Below are positions 52,971 through 60,943 of a stretch of DNA of 64,000 nt, in pieces. Position 1 is the first letter of the stretch, and each line of letters opens with the position of its first letter. The translations under genes and the position numbers were made by a program. The notes beneath the pieces were generated by a model. That model did no database searches and was not told the origin of the DNA. It saw only the letters and a list, made by a program, of their open reading frames with translations. The stretch is from Bacteroidaceae bacterium (GTDB lineage: Bacteria; Bacteroidota; Bacteroidia; Bacteroidales; Bacteroidaceae), in contig JAFXTC010000036.1 in NCBI GenBank assembly GCA_017525235.1, positions 1 to 64,000 on the forward strand. The letters run 5' to 3'.

Positions 52971-54362
52971 ATGAAAAGGACTATTTTATGTACTCTGCTC
53001 TTAGGAGTTCAACTTTCAATTTTCAACTTTCAATTTTCAACTGCCTACGCTCAGACCAACATCACCCCCGAGGTCTTAAAGACCCTGCAAGAAAGCTATA
53101 CCGGAACGCCTGCCGAGAAGGCGATGCGTAATGCCATCAGCAACGTGGGCATCTCCAAGATGGCCGTCAACCAGGAGAATGCCGGAACCAAGGATAAGAA
53201 CTTTAGTATAGAGGTCAAGAATACGGGCATTACTGACCAAAAGAGTAGCGGCCGTTGCTGGCTCTTTACAGGATTGAACGTATTGCGTGGCCGTGCCATG
53301 AAGAAGTTGGACACCAAGAACTTCGTCCTGAGCCAATGTTACCTTTTCTTCTACGACCAACTGGAGAAGAGTAACCTCTTTCTGCAAGGCATCATAGATA
53401 CCCGCAAGCAGCCCATCGATAGCGAAATGGTACGCTGGCTCTTCCAGCATCCGCTTTCTGACGGCGGCACCTACACGGGCGTTGCCGACCTTGCCACAAA
53501 GTACGGCGTTGTACCTGCCGACGTGATGCCGGAAACATACGTCAGCAACAGCACCAGCGAGTTCTGCGGCCATCTGAAAAGGAAGCTACGCGAGTTTGGT
53601 ATCACGCTACGCGAGAAGAGTGAGGCTGGCATGAGCGAGAAGCAACTGCAGGCCCTGAAGGTGGAGCAGCTCGGTACAGTCTACCGTATGTTGGTAATGG
53701 CTTACGGCGTGCCTCCCACCCAATTTACGTGGAAGGAGAAAACCTATACTCCTCAGGAGTTCTTCAAGACTTACTGTATCAACGAGGGTGAGGACCTGAA
53801 CAAAGATTACGTGATGCTGATGAACGACCCCAGTCGACCCTATAACAAGGTCTACGAAATCGATTATGACCGCCATGTTTACGATGGTCACAACTGGCTC
53901 TATGTGAACATTCCCATCGAGGAGCTGGAGAGCATCGCCATTACCTCGCTGAAGGACAGCTGCCAGATGTATTTCAGTTGCGACGTAGGCAAGTTCCTGG
54001 ATCGCAGCGTAGGATTTGCCGATATCAACAACTTTGACTACGGAAGTCTCCTGGGCACCACATTCGGTATGAACAAGAAACAGCGTATCGAGACCTTCGA
54101 CAGCGGCAGCACACATGCTATGACCTTAATGGCTGTTGACTTGGACAACGAAGGCAAAGCCAAGAAGTGGAAGGTGGAGAACAGTTGGGGCTCGGACAGC
54201 GGTATGAACGGCTACATCATCATGACCGACGAATGGTTCCGCGAATATATGTTCCGCGTGGTAGCGAACCGCAAGTACTGCCCCGCCTCTGTTCTGGAAC
54301 TCCTGAAACAGAAGCCAATCAAGCTTCCCGCATGGGATCCGATGTTTATGCCAGAAGAGTGA
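52971..54362 (+). CDS. pepC: Secreted C1B cysteine aminopeptidase (bleomycin hydrolase family) with signal peptide made of heptamer repeats
   Basis: A 463-residue papain-like peptidase. The catalytic Cys is in QKSSGRCWLFTGLNVLRG (about residue 90), His in GSTHAMTLMAVD and Asn in VENSWGSDSG. The family in Bacteroidetes is often exported; here a signal peptide (MKRTILCTLLLG then QLSIFNFQFSTAYAQ) is encoded partly by five 7-bp units (residues 13-24). The GC-rich palindrome after the gene begins at the stop codon. It heads a plus-strand run with rbfA, the permease and the radical SAM gene. Confidence 0.9.
   Translation: MKRTILCTLLLGVQLSIFNFQFSTAYAQTNITPEVLKTLQESYTGTPAEKAMRNAISNVGISKMAVNQENAGTKDKNFSIEVKNTGITDQKSSGRCWLFTGLNVLRGRAMKKLDTKNFVLSQCYLFFYDQLEKSNLFLQGIIDTRKQPIDSEMVRWLFQHPLSDGGTYTGVADLATKYGVVPADVMPETYVSNSTSEFCGHLKRKLREFGITLREKSEAGMSEKQLQALKVEQLGTVYRMLVMAYGVPPTQFTWKEKTYTPQEFFKTYCINEGEDLNKDYVMLMNDPSRPYNKVYEIDYDRHVYDGHNWLYVNIPIEELESIAITSLKDSCQMYFSCDVGKFLDRSVGFADINNFDYGSLLGTTFGMNKKQRIETFDSGSTHAMTLMAVDLDNEGKAKKWKVENSWGSDSGMNGYIIMTDEWFREYMFRVVANRKYCPASVLELLKQKPIKLPAWDPMFMPEE
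53008..53042. repeat. Heptamer array encoding the pepC signal peptide core
   Basis: Exactly five units alternating TTCAACT and TTCAATT, read in frame as QLSIFNFQFST. Confidence 0.9.
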
Positions 54363-54416
54363 CCCCTCTCCCCGCTCCCCCGAGGGGGAGTGCTAATGTT
54401 CAATGTTCAATAATAA
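54361..54416. repeat. GC-rich palindrome plus short heptamer array between pepC and rbfA
   Basis: CTCCCCC GA GGGGGAG (about 54377-54392) within a GACCCCTC-type element that starts at the pepC stop codon, followed by two AATGTTC 7-mers. It resembles the elements translated in the radical SAM gene. Confidence 0.7.
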
Positions 54417-54421
54417 ATAAC

Positions 54422-54757
54422 GTGGAAACAACAAGACAAAATAAAATTGCCCGACTCATCCAGAAGGAGTTGAGCGATATCTTTCAGAAGCAGACAAGCG
54501 CCATGCGAGGCGTGCTGGTAAGTGTGAGCGCTTGTTGCATCAGTCCCGATTTGAGTATCTGTCGTGCTTACCTGAGCGTGTTCCCCAGTGAACGCGCTGA
54601 GGAGATTGTGCAGAACATCAACAACAACCAGAAGCAGGTTCGCTATGAACTGGGAACCCGCGTGGGAAAACAACTGCGCATTATTCCCGAGTTGAAGTTC
54701 TTCATCGACGACTCACTGGATTACGTTGAACACATAGATGAGCTTCTGAAGAAGTGA
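54422..54757 (+). CDS. rbfA: Ribosome-binding factor A
   Basis: A 111-residue KH-fold protein that helps 16S rRNA maturation in the 30S subunit. It begins METTRQNKIARLIQKELSDIFQ with a GTG start at 54422; no in-frame ATG lies near, and this is the usual N-terminus of the family in Bacteroidetes. ICRAYLSVFPSE, the RYELGTRVGKQLRIIPELKFFIDDSLDY core (in pattern) and HIDELLKK are typical. It lies between the repeat element after pepC and the permease gene. Confidence 0.92.
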   Translation: METTRQNKIARLIQKELSDIFQKQTSAMRGVLVSVSACCISPDLSICRAYLSVFPSERAEEIVQNINNNQKQVRYELGTRVGKQLRIIPELKFFIDDSLDYVEHIDELLKK

Positions 54758-54785
54758 GACTTTAGGCTTTAGACCTTAGACCCTA
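54758..54785. repeat. Heptamer array between rbfA and the permease gene
   Basis: Four GACyTTA-type 7-mers that begin directly after the rbfA stop codon and end 5 bp before the next ATG. Confidence 0.8.
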
Positions 54786-54790
54786 GTTCT

Positions 54791-56017
54791 ATGAACTTCC
54801 CGTTCTTCATAGCCCGCAGGTATATCTTCAGCAAGAAGAGCCACAATGCCATTAACATCATTAGCGGCATCTCTGTGGTAGGTGTGGCCGTTGCCACAAT
54901 GGCACTGGTGTGTACACTGAGCGTCTTTAACGGCTTTCACGACTTGGTGGCTAGCCTCTTTACAGCTTTCGACCCTCAGTTGCGCATCACCCTTGCCGAG
55001 GGGAATACCATACCGGCGAACGATGGACGTTTGCGGCAACTGCAGAAACTTCCTTGCGTGGCCGTCTATACGCCCGTAATAGAGGGGCAGGCTATGGTGG
55101 TAACGGGCGGACAACAGCACGTGGTGACCATCATGGGGGTGGCGGACAACTTTAGCAAACAGACGCACATCCAAAAGATTCTCTACGGTGACGGGTCTTT
55201 TGTCCTTCATGCCGATGTGTTGGAATACGGCGTGTTAGGCATTCAGTTGGCTGGCAGGATGGGGCTGAGTGCCGACTTCGCGGAACCCTTGCAGGTTTAT
55301 GCTCCCAAGCGGGGCGAACGCGTGAATATGGCCAACCCTCTTAGCTCCTTTAATCATCAGGAGCTGCAAAGTCCGGGGGTTGTATTTATGGTTCAGCAGG
55401 GAAAATACGATGCCAACTACATCATCACCAGTCTTGGCTTTGCCCAAAGGCTGTTCGACCAGCAAGGCCGCATCTCATCAGCTGAAGTTAAGTTGAAAAA
55501 GGGTACTTCCCTATCACGAGCAAAAAAGGAAATAAGTGCACTCCTGGGTGATAAATTCATCATTCAGGATCGCTACGAGCAACAGGACGATGTGTTTCGC
55601 ATCATGCGCATTGAGAAACTCATCTCGTACCTCTTCCTTACCTTTATATTATTGGTGGCCTGCTTTAACATTATCGGCTCCCTTTCCATGCTGATGATTG
55701 AGAAGAAGCAAGATGTGCAGACGCTCCGCAGCATGGGTGCGACTGACCGACAAATCTGCCACATCTTCATGTTCGAGGGCCGTATGATTAGTTTGGCCGG
55801 AGCCGTCATAGGTCTCTTGTTGGGTCTGCTACTCTGCTGGCTGCAACAAGAATACGGTCTTATCACCATGGGCGAGAGCGAAGGCAGCTTCATCGTAGAA
55901 TCCTACCCCGTAAGTGTCCATCCTTGGGATTTGGCCCTCATCTTCGTAACAGTCCTCTTGGTCGGTTGGGCCGCCGTCTGGTACCCTGTAAGATATCTTT
56001 CCAAGAACCTTTTATAA
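54791..56017 (+). CDS. LolC/LolE-like ABC transporter permease (FtsX family)
   Basis: A 408-residue protein with one N-terminal membrane segment (INIISGISVVGVAVATMALVCTLSVFNGF in pattern), a periplasmic MacB-like domain (about 45-265) and three C-terminal segments. FNIIGSLSMLMIEKKQDVQTLRSMGATDRQI is the cytosolic coupling region of LolC/E. It probably extracts lipoproteins for transfer to the outer membrane; the ATPase LolD is not in the window. It is preceded and followed by heptamer arrays. Confidence 0.88.
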   Translation: MNFPFFIARRYIFSKKSHNAINIISGISVVGVAVATMALVCTLSVFNGFHDLVASLFTAFDPQLRITLAEGNTIPANDGRLRQLQKLPCVAVYTPVIEGQAMVVTGGQQHVVTIMGVADNFSKQTHIQKILYGDGSFVLHADVLEYGVLGIQLAGRMGLSADFAEPLQVYAPKRGERVNMANPLSSFNHQELQSPGVVFMVQQGKYDANYIITSLGFAQRLFDQQGRISSAEVKLKKGTSLSRAKKEISALLGDKFIIQDRYEQQDDVFRIMRIEKLISYLFLTFILLVACFNIIGSLSMLMIEKKQDVQTLRSMGATDRQICHIFMFEGRMISLAGAVIGLLLGLLLCWLQQEYGLITMGESEGSFIVESYPVSVHPWDLALIFVTVLLVGWAAVWYPVRYLSKNLL

Positions 56018-56023
56018 GATGGG

Positions 56024-56051
56024 CTAAAGTCTAACGTCTAAGGTCTAAAGT
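56024..56051. repeat. Heptamer array between the permease and radical SAM genes
   Basis: Four CTAArGT-type 7-mers, ending 7 bp before the ATG at 56059. Confidence 0.8.
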
Positions 56052-56058
56052 CTATATC

Positions 56059-57354
56059 ATGAGCACCGCTTACCCTTTTGCCCGCCCGCTATACGTAATG
56101 GCCAAAGCTGCCGGTCCTCGATGCAACCTCAGATGCAAGTATTGCTACTACTTAGAGAAACAACATTTGGTTAATTCAAAAAAGTCTCCTTCATCGGGGG
56201 GAGGTTTGGAGGGAGGCTACATGAGCGACGAGCTCTTGGAGGCATACGTTCGTGACTACATACAACTGCAGCAAGTGCCCGAAGTTCTGTTTACTTGGCA
56301 CGGAGGCGAGCCGATGTTGCGTCCCTTGAGTTTTTACAAGCAGGCGGTTCGCTATCAACAATACTATGGAAGAGGACGACAAATAAGTAACTGCATACAA
56401 ACCAACGGAACTCTGCTCACGTCCGAATGGTGCCAGTTCTTGCATGACGAGGGCTGGTTAGTGGGCATCAGTATAGACGGGACACAGCAGATGCACGATG
56501 CGTACCGTCTGGACGCAAAAGGCGAAGAAACCTGGCAGCGGGTGATGAATGCTATACAAATGCTACAGGACTACCATGTGGAGTGGAATGCTATGGCAAC
56601 CGTGAATCACGCTAATGTGGGTCAGCCATTAGAGTTTTATAAATTCTTTCGCGATGAGCTTCATTGTCAGTTCCTGCAACTGAGTCCTATAGTGGAAAGA
56701 GTAAGACCCACCCCCGACCCCTCCCGTGGAGGGAGGGGGGGGGCTGAATATAGCTTGGTAGTACCCCCAGGACCATTTTCTCCCCTCCCTCCACGGGAGG
56801 GGTCGGGGGTGGGTCTTGCACCCTTTAGCGTAAAGCCCGATGAGTGGGGCCGTTTCCTCTGCACCATTTTCGATGAATGGGTCAAGCACGATGTGGGGGA
56901 GACGTTCGTAAATGTCTTTGATGCCACTCTCGCTGGATGGATGGGCGTAACGCCTGGCATTTGTGTGTATGCCGAAGAGTGCGGTCACGCAGTCGTTATG
57001 GAACATAATGGTGATATATATAGCTGTGACCACTTTGTCTTCCCCCAATACCGATTGGGCAACATCCGCCAACAAGGACTTCCCCAGATCATTTATGGCG
57101 AGAAGCAGACAGCCTTCAGCCGCCTGAAGAAAGAATCCCTACCACGTCAATGCCGACAATGTGAATGGTTAAAAGCCTGTCATGGCGAATGTCCCCGCCT
57201 CCGCTTCTTGCATACAGCCGATGGAGAGCCTGGCCTCAACTACCTCTGTGCCGGCTATCGGATGTACTTCCAGCATGTAGCACCCTACATGGACTTCATG
57301 CGCAACGAACTCTTAGCTGGTCGTCCAGCCTATGGTGTCATGAGGGCTTTCTGA
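56059..57354 (+). CDS. Anaerobic sulfatase-maturating-enzyme-like radical SAM/SPASM protein with two in-frame repeat insertions
   Basis: A 431-residue enzyme. The radical SAM cluster motif is CNLRCKYCYY (about residues 23-32), then FTWHGGEPMLRP and QTNGTLL. The SPASM domain has CVYAEECGHAVVMEHNGDIYSCDHFV and CRQCEWLKACHGECPR. Family members oxidise a Cys or Ser of sulfatases to formylglycine; no sulfatase is in the window. SPSSGGGLEGG (about 42-53) is encoded by a GC-rich palindrome. RPTPDPSRGGRGG to PPREGSGVG (about 216-253) is encoded by a perfect 36-bp inverted repeat and its spacer. Both lie in probable loops. The 3' end overlaps the convergent GH43 gene by 25 bp. Confidence 0.88.
   Translation: MSTAYPFARPLYVMAKAAGPRCNLRCKYCYYLEKQHLVNSKKSPSSGGGLEGGYMSDELLEAYVRDYIQLQQVPEVLFTWHGGEPMLRPLSFYKQAVRYQQYYGRGRQISNCIQTNGTLLTSEWCQFLHDEGWLVGISIDGTQQMHDAYRLDAKGEETWQRVMNAIQMLQDYHVEWNAMATVNHANVGQPLEFYKFFRDELHCQFLQLSPIVERVRPTPDPSRGGRGGAEYSLVVPPGPFSPLPPREGSGVGLAPFSVKPDEWGRFLCTIFDEWVKHDVGETFVNVFDATLAGWMGVTPGICVYAEECGHAVVMEHNGDIYSCDHFVFPQYRLGNIRQQGLPQIIYGEKQTAFSRLKKESLPRQCRQCEWLKACHGECPRLRFLHTADGEPGLNYLCAGYRMYFQHVAPYMDFMRNELLAGRPAYGVMRAF
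56184..56217. repeat. GC-rich palindromic element in the radical SAM gene, first
   Basis: GTCTCCTTCATC, then GGGGGGAGGTTTGGAGG. It aligns with the leuS element (16483-16519) in the same plus-strand direction, but here the plus strand is translated. Confidence 0.8.
56703..56817. repeat. Perfect 36-bp inverted repeat in the radical SAM gene
   Basis: The arms 56703-56738 and 56782-56817 are exact reverse complements (start AAGACCCACCCCCGACCCC). They enclose a 43-nt spacer that itself has GGGGG/CCCCC ends. The whole is read through in frame. Confidence 0.92.
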
Positions 57355-58259
57355 AGACGTTTGTATTCCTTTTTTGTAATCTGAATTACGGTTCCGTGAC
57401 GAGGAGTGAAGAGACCTTTGGTCTCCGTATTCTGAACAAAAGTGAAGTGCTTCAGGTCGTCGCTCTTGGTGAACTGATAGTAGCCGTCGCGATAACAGTC
57501 GTACATCAGACACCAGCCGCCACCAATGAGGGGGAATACGCCGGCGCCTTCCACATCGTGACTAGTGGTCTCGCAGAAGCCATCATGCAGCGTCCAGGTT
57601 TCGGGGCTATGCAAATCCGTAAAGGTATATTGCTTGATACCCTTGTGGCGACCATCCGCCTCAGTCTTAAAGAAGAGGTGATACTGCCCGTCCTTATCCT
57701 GCACGATGTCCGTATCGATAGCAGGAGATTGAAAATCGAACAGCACTTTCGGTTCGGTCTCTAGGTCGCTGAAATCATCGTTGGCATAACACCAGTACAC
57801 GCGGTCGTATGGAATTGAGCCATCGTCGGTCAGCAACGAAAAGTAAACCATATACTTGCCTGCAGCCTTATCGTAGATGGTCTGCGGTGCCCATACGCGG
57901 GTTACGTGGGCAAAGTTGGTTCCGTTGAATCGCTCGGGAAAATGAACGGTATGATGCTCCCAATGAATCAAATCGCGAGAACGAAGGAGTACCATGCCCC
58001 TGTTGCTAGCCCAGCCGAGCGACGAGCGCATGTCCGTTACTACCATGCGGAACCAACCATCTTTGCAACGGAGGATGTGCGGGTCACGAACACCTTTGGC
58101 TAAGGCTATGGTATCGCTTGCCACAATGGGCTTTCCGCCATTCAATGGCGTGTAATTAAAACCGTCGGTACTTACAGCATAGCATATCTGCTCCTGCTCG
58201 GGAGCATTGCCCGTAAAATAAGTAAACAAATAAAACAGGCTTAAAAGGAATATCTTCAT
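57330..58259 (-). CDS. GH43-like glycoside hydrolase
   Basis: A 309-residue secreted protein (signal peptide MKIFLLSLFYLFTYFTG). The five-bladed propeller signature residues of clan GH-F are visible: VRDPHILRCKDGWFRMV (Asp), WAPQTIYDKAAGKYMVYFS, SPAIDTDIVQDKDG (modulating Asp) and SHDVEGAGVF (probable acid Glu). Arabinofuranosidase or arabinanase activity is likely from its partner: the GH51 gene ends 3 bp upstream. Its last 25 bp overlap the convergent radical SAM gene. Confidence 0.82.
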   Translation of the reverse strand: MKIFLLSLFYLFTYFTGNAPEQEQICYAVSTDGFNYTPLNGGKPIVASDTIALAKGVRDPHILRCKDGWFRMVVTDMRSSLGWASNRGMVLLRSRDLIHWEHHTVHFPERFNGTNFAHVTRVWAPQTIYDKAAGKYMVYFSLLTDDGSIPYDRVYWCYANDDFSDLETEPKVLFDFQSPAIDTDIVQDKDGQYHLFFKTEADGRHKGIKQYTFTDLHSPETWTLHDGFCETTSHDVEGAGVFPLIGGGWCLMYDCYRDGYYQFTKSDDLKHFTFVQNTETKGLFTPRHGTVIQITKKEYKRLQKALMTP

Positions 58260-58262
58260 ACT

Positions 58263-60791
58263 TTATCTTAAATTTGTGGTGATTATATTTACGCTGTAGG
58301 GCGCTACGTCAAAGACGAGCGTCTTGTTATCTTCTCTGGAATGAACGTTGGCAGGACGCGGCACAATGTTATCGGGGTAACCCATGGTGTTCTCGTCCTC
58401 ACCAGACATACCTGCGAGACGAATCATCCTGCTCCAACTTGGCGAGGCACCCGAGATGTGCAAGGTTCCCTTGGCACCTGTACCGCAGAGATTCACAATC
58501 TTTGTATAGAGGATGCCGAACTTTTCGTCAAGCGTGCTATTGGCATAGACGCCATGCATCTTGCTGTTCTTCTTCTTACCCTGATAGACAACCTTGCCAT
58601 CAACGGTACCGGTAATGTCTTCGCCATCAACATCAAGCTGTATATCGTACCATTTGCCCGTTTCGTAGTGGTCGGTGCGGTCGCCGCCCAAATTGTTGCG
58701 GCCACCATTATAGGTTGTCTCTACCGATGTCTTTGTATTGCCCCAACCTCCGAGGTTAAGCCAATCAAAGTTCCTGTGGTCTATGTAATTGAAGACAATC
58801 ATGAAACCCTCATCACCGCCATCTTTGCGAGCCTGAATTTTATAGGTATAACGCTTAGATTGGGTGGTTACCGGAGAGACGCGTATGCTCTCCTCTACCT
58901 TGCTCAACTGACGGAAAGTACCATCTTCGAAAGCTTTCCAGTTACCAACAGAAGGAGAGTTGGGAACGGCAACGTACCAGTCCTTCATATCGGTAAGGGG
59001 GATGTCAACGTCATCTATGATAAGCTGAGGATTGCGGAAGCTTGCCTGTGTCTTCCACGTGGCAATGCCGACGCTGACGGGCACAGCATTCTCGGTTTCT
59101 ACAGGCTCAGGGATGTTCCACTCCAGTTCGCTCTTCACCACTCTCGTGCCCACATGGTTAGAGAAGAGTTGCTGCACCCAATAGCTAGGTGTGCCAAAAG
59201 ATTTACTGCTGTCGAAGCGAATCATATCGGGACGCCACTGGATTTTGTTCTCGTTTACAAAGATAGGTGCATAACTGCTCATACGAACAATATCTGCATT
59301 ATTCTCCATACCCATCATAAAGACGGCTTCGCCCATGGCGGCGTTCATATTGCCCGTTGTACCATAGCCATTGGTAACAGCATATTCGCCCGGATAGATG
59401 ATTGGCCCCTTACGGTTGTAGTTGTCGAACCTGTTATACTGGTCTACAAACCACTGGGGCGTTCTGTAATAATGCTCATCCAGAATATCTACGGGATGAT
59501 TGTTTCTCCACTTCGGATAATCTGTGCCCCAAGCCTCAACGTTACCGATACATTGAACCTCGGGAAAACGAGCCTTAATGGCATCGTAGAACATACGGTA
59601 GCGCTCGGGGTAATGGTCGCTCTGATCCGAATTGTTCTCCATTTGGTAGTTATAATTCTCGTTGCCGATTTCTATGTAAGCAATGTTAAAAGGCTCTGGA
59701 TGACCGTTCTCGGCACGCATCTTACCATAATGACTGGTCACAGGACCATTCGCATACTCCAACGCACCAAGACATTCATCTATCCAAGGCTGCAACTCGT
59801 TCAGCGGCGTGCATCCTCCATGCCAGATACCAATATTTACTACGTAGAGCGGCTTAGCATTCAAGTCCTCGCAGAGCTGTAGGAACTCGTGGAAGCCCAA
59901 TCCGTCTGTAGTGGGATAGCCCCAGTTAGCATTCATGTGACCGGGTCGACGCTCAATCGGACCAACTGTACGCTCCCAATGGTAAGCGTTTTCTGGCTTG
60001 TGGTTTCCTTCTACGTAACAACCGCCGGGGAAGCGCATAAAGCGTGGATGCAAGGCCTCAAGCTTCTCTGCCAAATCTATGCGGCAGCCGTTCTCCCTTC
60101 CCCTGAAAGTGGGTGGGAACAGACTTACTACATCCAACAATACGGTGCAAGGCTTCTCAAACTCCAAATAGAAAATAGCTTGTGGAAAGGAGTGTTTGGG
60201 TACGATAGTGGTTTCTATCTTTTGCCATCCTTTCTTTAGCTTTTGGTTAATTATGGTCTCGCCTATCTGCTTACCATTCTTGTATATCGTACGATCTACA
60301 ATGCCTCCTTTAAAGCTGAAAAGACTAGCCTTCAATGTTCCGGGATTTCCCTTCTCTACTTTTATCCAAAACGATAGCTTATACTGTGTTCCTGCTACCG
60401 CATTAATGCCCCAAAAGCCCTCATTGCTGATCCTGCCACCCGGTGCTGTGGTCTCTACCTTCATGGCATGGTCAATCCAGTTCTCTGCCCAAGGAGTTTT
60501 TGTGTCTTGATTTTTGAATTTTGAATTGTCTTCCACCAAGCTGATGTTAGCACCTTCTGCCTTCCAATATTCAGGCTTCTCTGCATTGTACTCAAAAGAG
60601 CGGTTCCTTATCAACTCGGCATACAAGCCGCCATCGCTGGCAAAATTGATGTCCTCGTAGAATATTCCGTAAAGTGTTGGACTTATTTCTATGCCTTTCT
60701 GAGCAATATCCACATCGATATTTACCTGTGCCCATGTGCTCATACAAAAGCACGACAATAATCCCAAAATGAACGTTCTTTTTGTTTTCAT
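58263..60791 (-). CDS. GH51 alpha-L-arabinofuranosidase with in-frame heptamer array
   Basis: An 842-residue secreted enzyme (signal MKTKRTFILGLLSCFCMSTWA). An N-terminal segment is followed by a carbohydrate-binding-like domain (about 85-225) and a catalytic barrel with FMRFPGGCYVEGN and the acid/base YIEIGNENYNYQ. The nucleophile is at PGEYAVTNGYG. A C-terminal sandwich includes a LamG-like insert (about 640-780). NSKFKNQ (residues 89-95) is encoded by three exact 7-bp units, 21 bp in all. It acts with the GH43 gene 3 bp downstream on arabinose side chains. Confidence 0.9.
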   Translation of the reverse strand: MKTKRTFILGLLSCFCMSTWAQVNIDVDIAQKGIEISPTLYGIFYEDINFASDGGLYAELIRNRSFEYNAEKPEYWKAEGANISLVEDNSKFKNQDTKTPWAENWIDHAMKVETTAPGGRISNEGFWGINAVAGTQYKLSFWIKVEKGNPGTLKASLFSFKGGIVDRTIYKNGKQIGETIINQKLKKGWQKIETTIVPKHSFPQAIFYLEFEKPCTVLLDVVSLFPPTFRGRENGCRIDLAEKLEALHPRFMRFPGGCYVEGNHKPENAYHWERTVGPIERRPGHMNANWGYPTTDGLGFHEFLQLCEDLNAKPLYVVNIGIWHGGCTPLNELQPWIDECLGALEYANGPVTSHYGKMRAENGHPEPFNIAYIEIGNENYNYQMENNSDQSDHYPERYRMFYDAIKARFPEVQCIGNVEAWGTDYPKWRNNHPVDILDEHYYRTPQWFVDQYNRFDNYNRKGPIIYPGEYAVTNGYGTTGNMNAAMGEAVFMMGMENNADIVRMSSYAPIFVNENKIQWRPDMIRFDSSKSFGTPSYWVQQLFSNHVGTRVVKSELEWNIPEPVETENAVPVSVGIATWKTQASFRNPQLIIDDVDIPLTDMKDWYVAVPNSPSVGNWKAFEDGTFRQLSKVEESIRVSPVTTQSKRYTYKIQARKDGGDEGFMIVFNYIDHRNFDWLNLGGWGNTKTSVETTYNGGRNNLGGDRTDHYETGKWYDIQLDVDGEDITGTVDGKVVYQGKKKNSKMHGVYANSTLDEKFGILYTKIVNLCGTGAKGTLHISGASPSWSRMIRLAGMSGEDENTMGYPDNIVPRPANVHSREDNKTLVFDVAPYSVNIITTNLR
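60507..60527. repeat. Heptamer array translated within the GH51 gene
   Basis: Three TTGAATT-type 7-mers, exactly 7 codons, read on the minus strand near the start of the binding domain. Confidence 0.65.
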
Positions 60792-60819
60792 TATGTATTA
60801 ATTGTCTTTGTTTCTGGTG

Positions 60820-60827
60820 CAAAATTA
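60820..60827 (-). promoter_or_regulatory. -7 element for the GH51-GH43 unit
   Basis: TAATTTTG (60827-60820) on the minus strand, 28 bp before the GH51 start. No TTTG at the right distance. Confidence 0.5.
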
Positions 60828-60878
60828 CAAAAAAAGGCCAAATAAACGAGAGATGTGCAAAAAAATGAACGGGGAAAC

Positions 60879-60910
60879 CTTGTGAACCATCGTATAAATC
60901 ATTACTTTTG
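60879..60910 (+). promoter_or_regulatory. Promoter for the third GH92 gene
   Basis: CTTG (60879-60882), a 20-bp spacer and TACTTTTG (60903-60910) on the plus strand, 33 bp before the ATG at 60944. Confidence 0.7.
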
Positions 60911-60943
60911 TAGCCATAATCCACATTTAACAACTTTGGCCTC

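Noticed and set aside
58341..59882. Long plus-strand open frame of 513 codons
   Set aside because: It lies wholly antisense to the GH51 gene, whose catalytic motifs are all present. The translation has no domain-like pattern.
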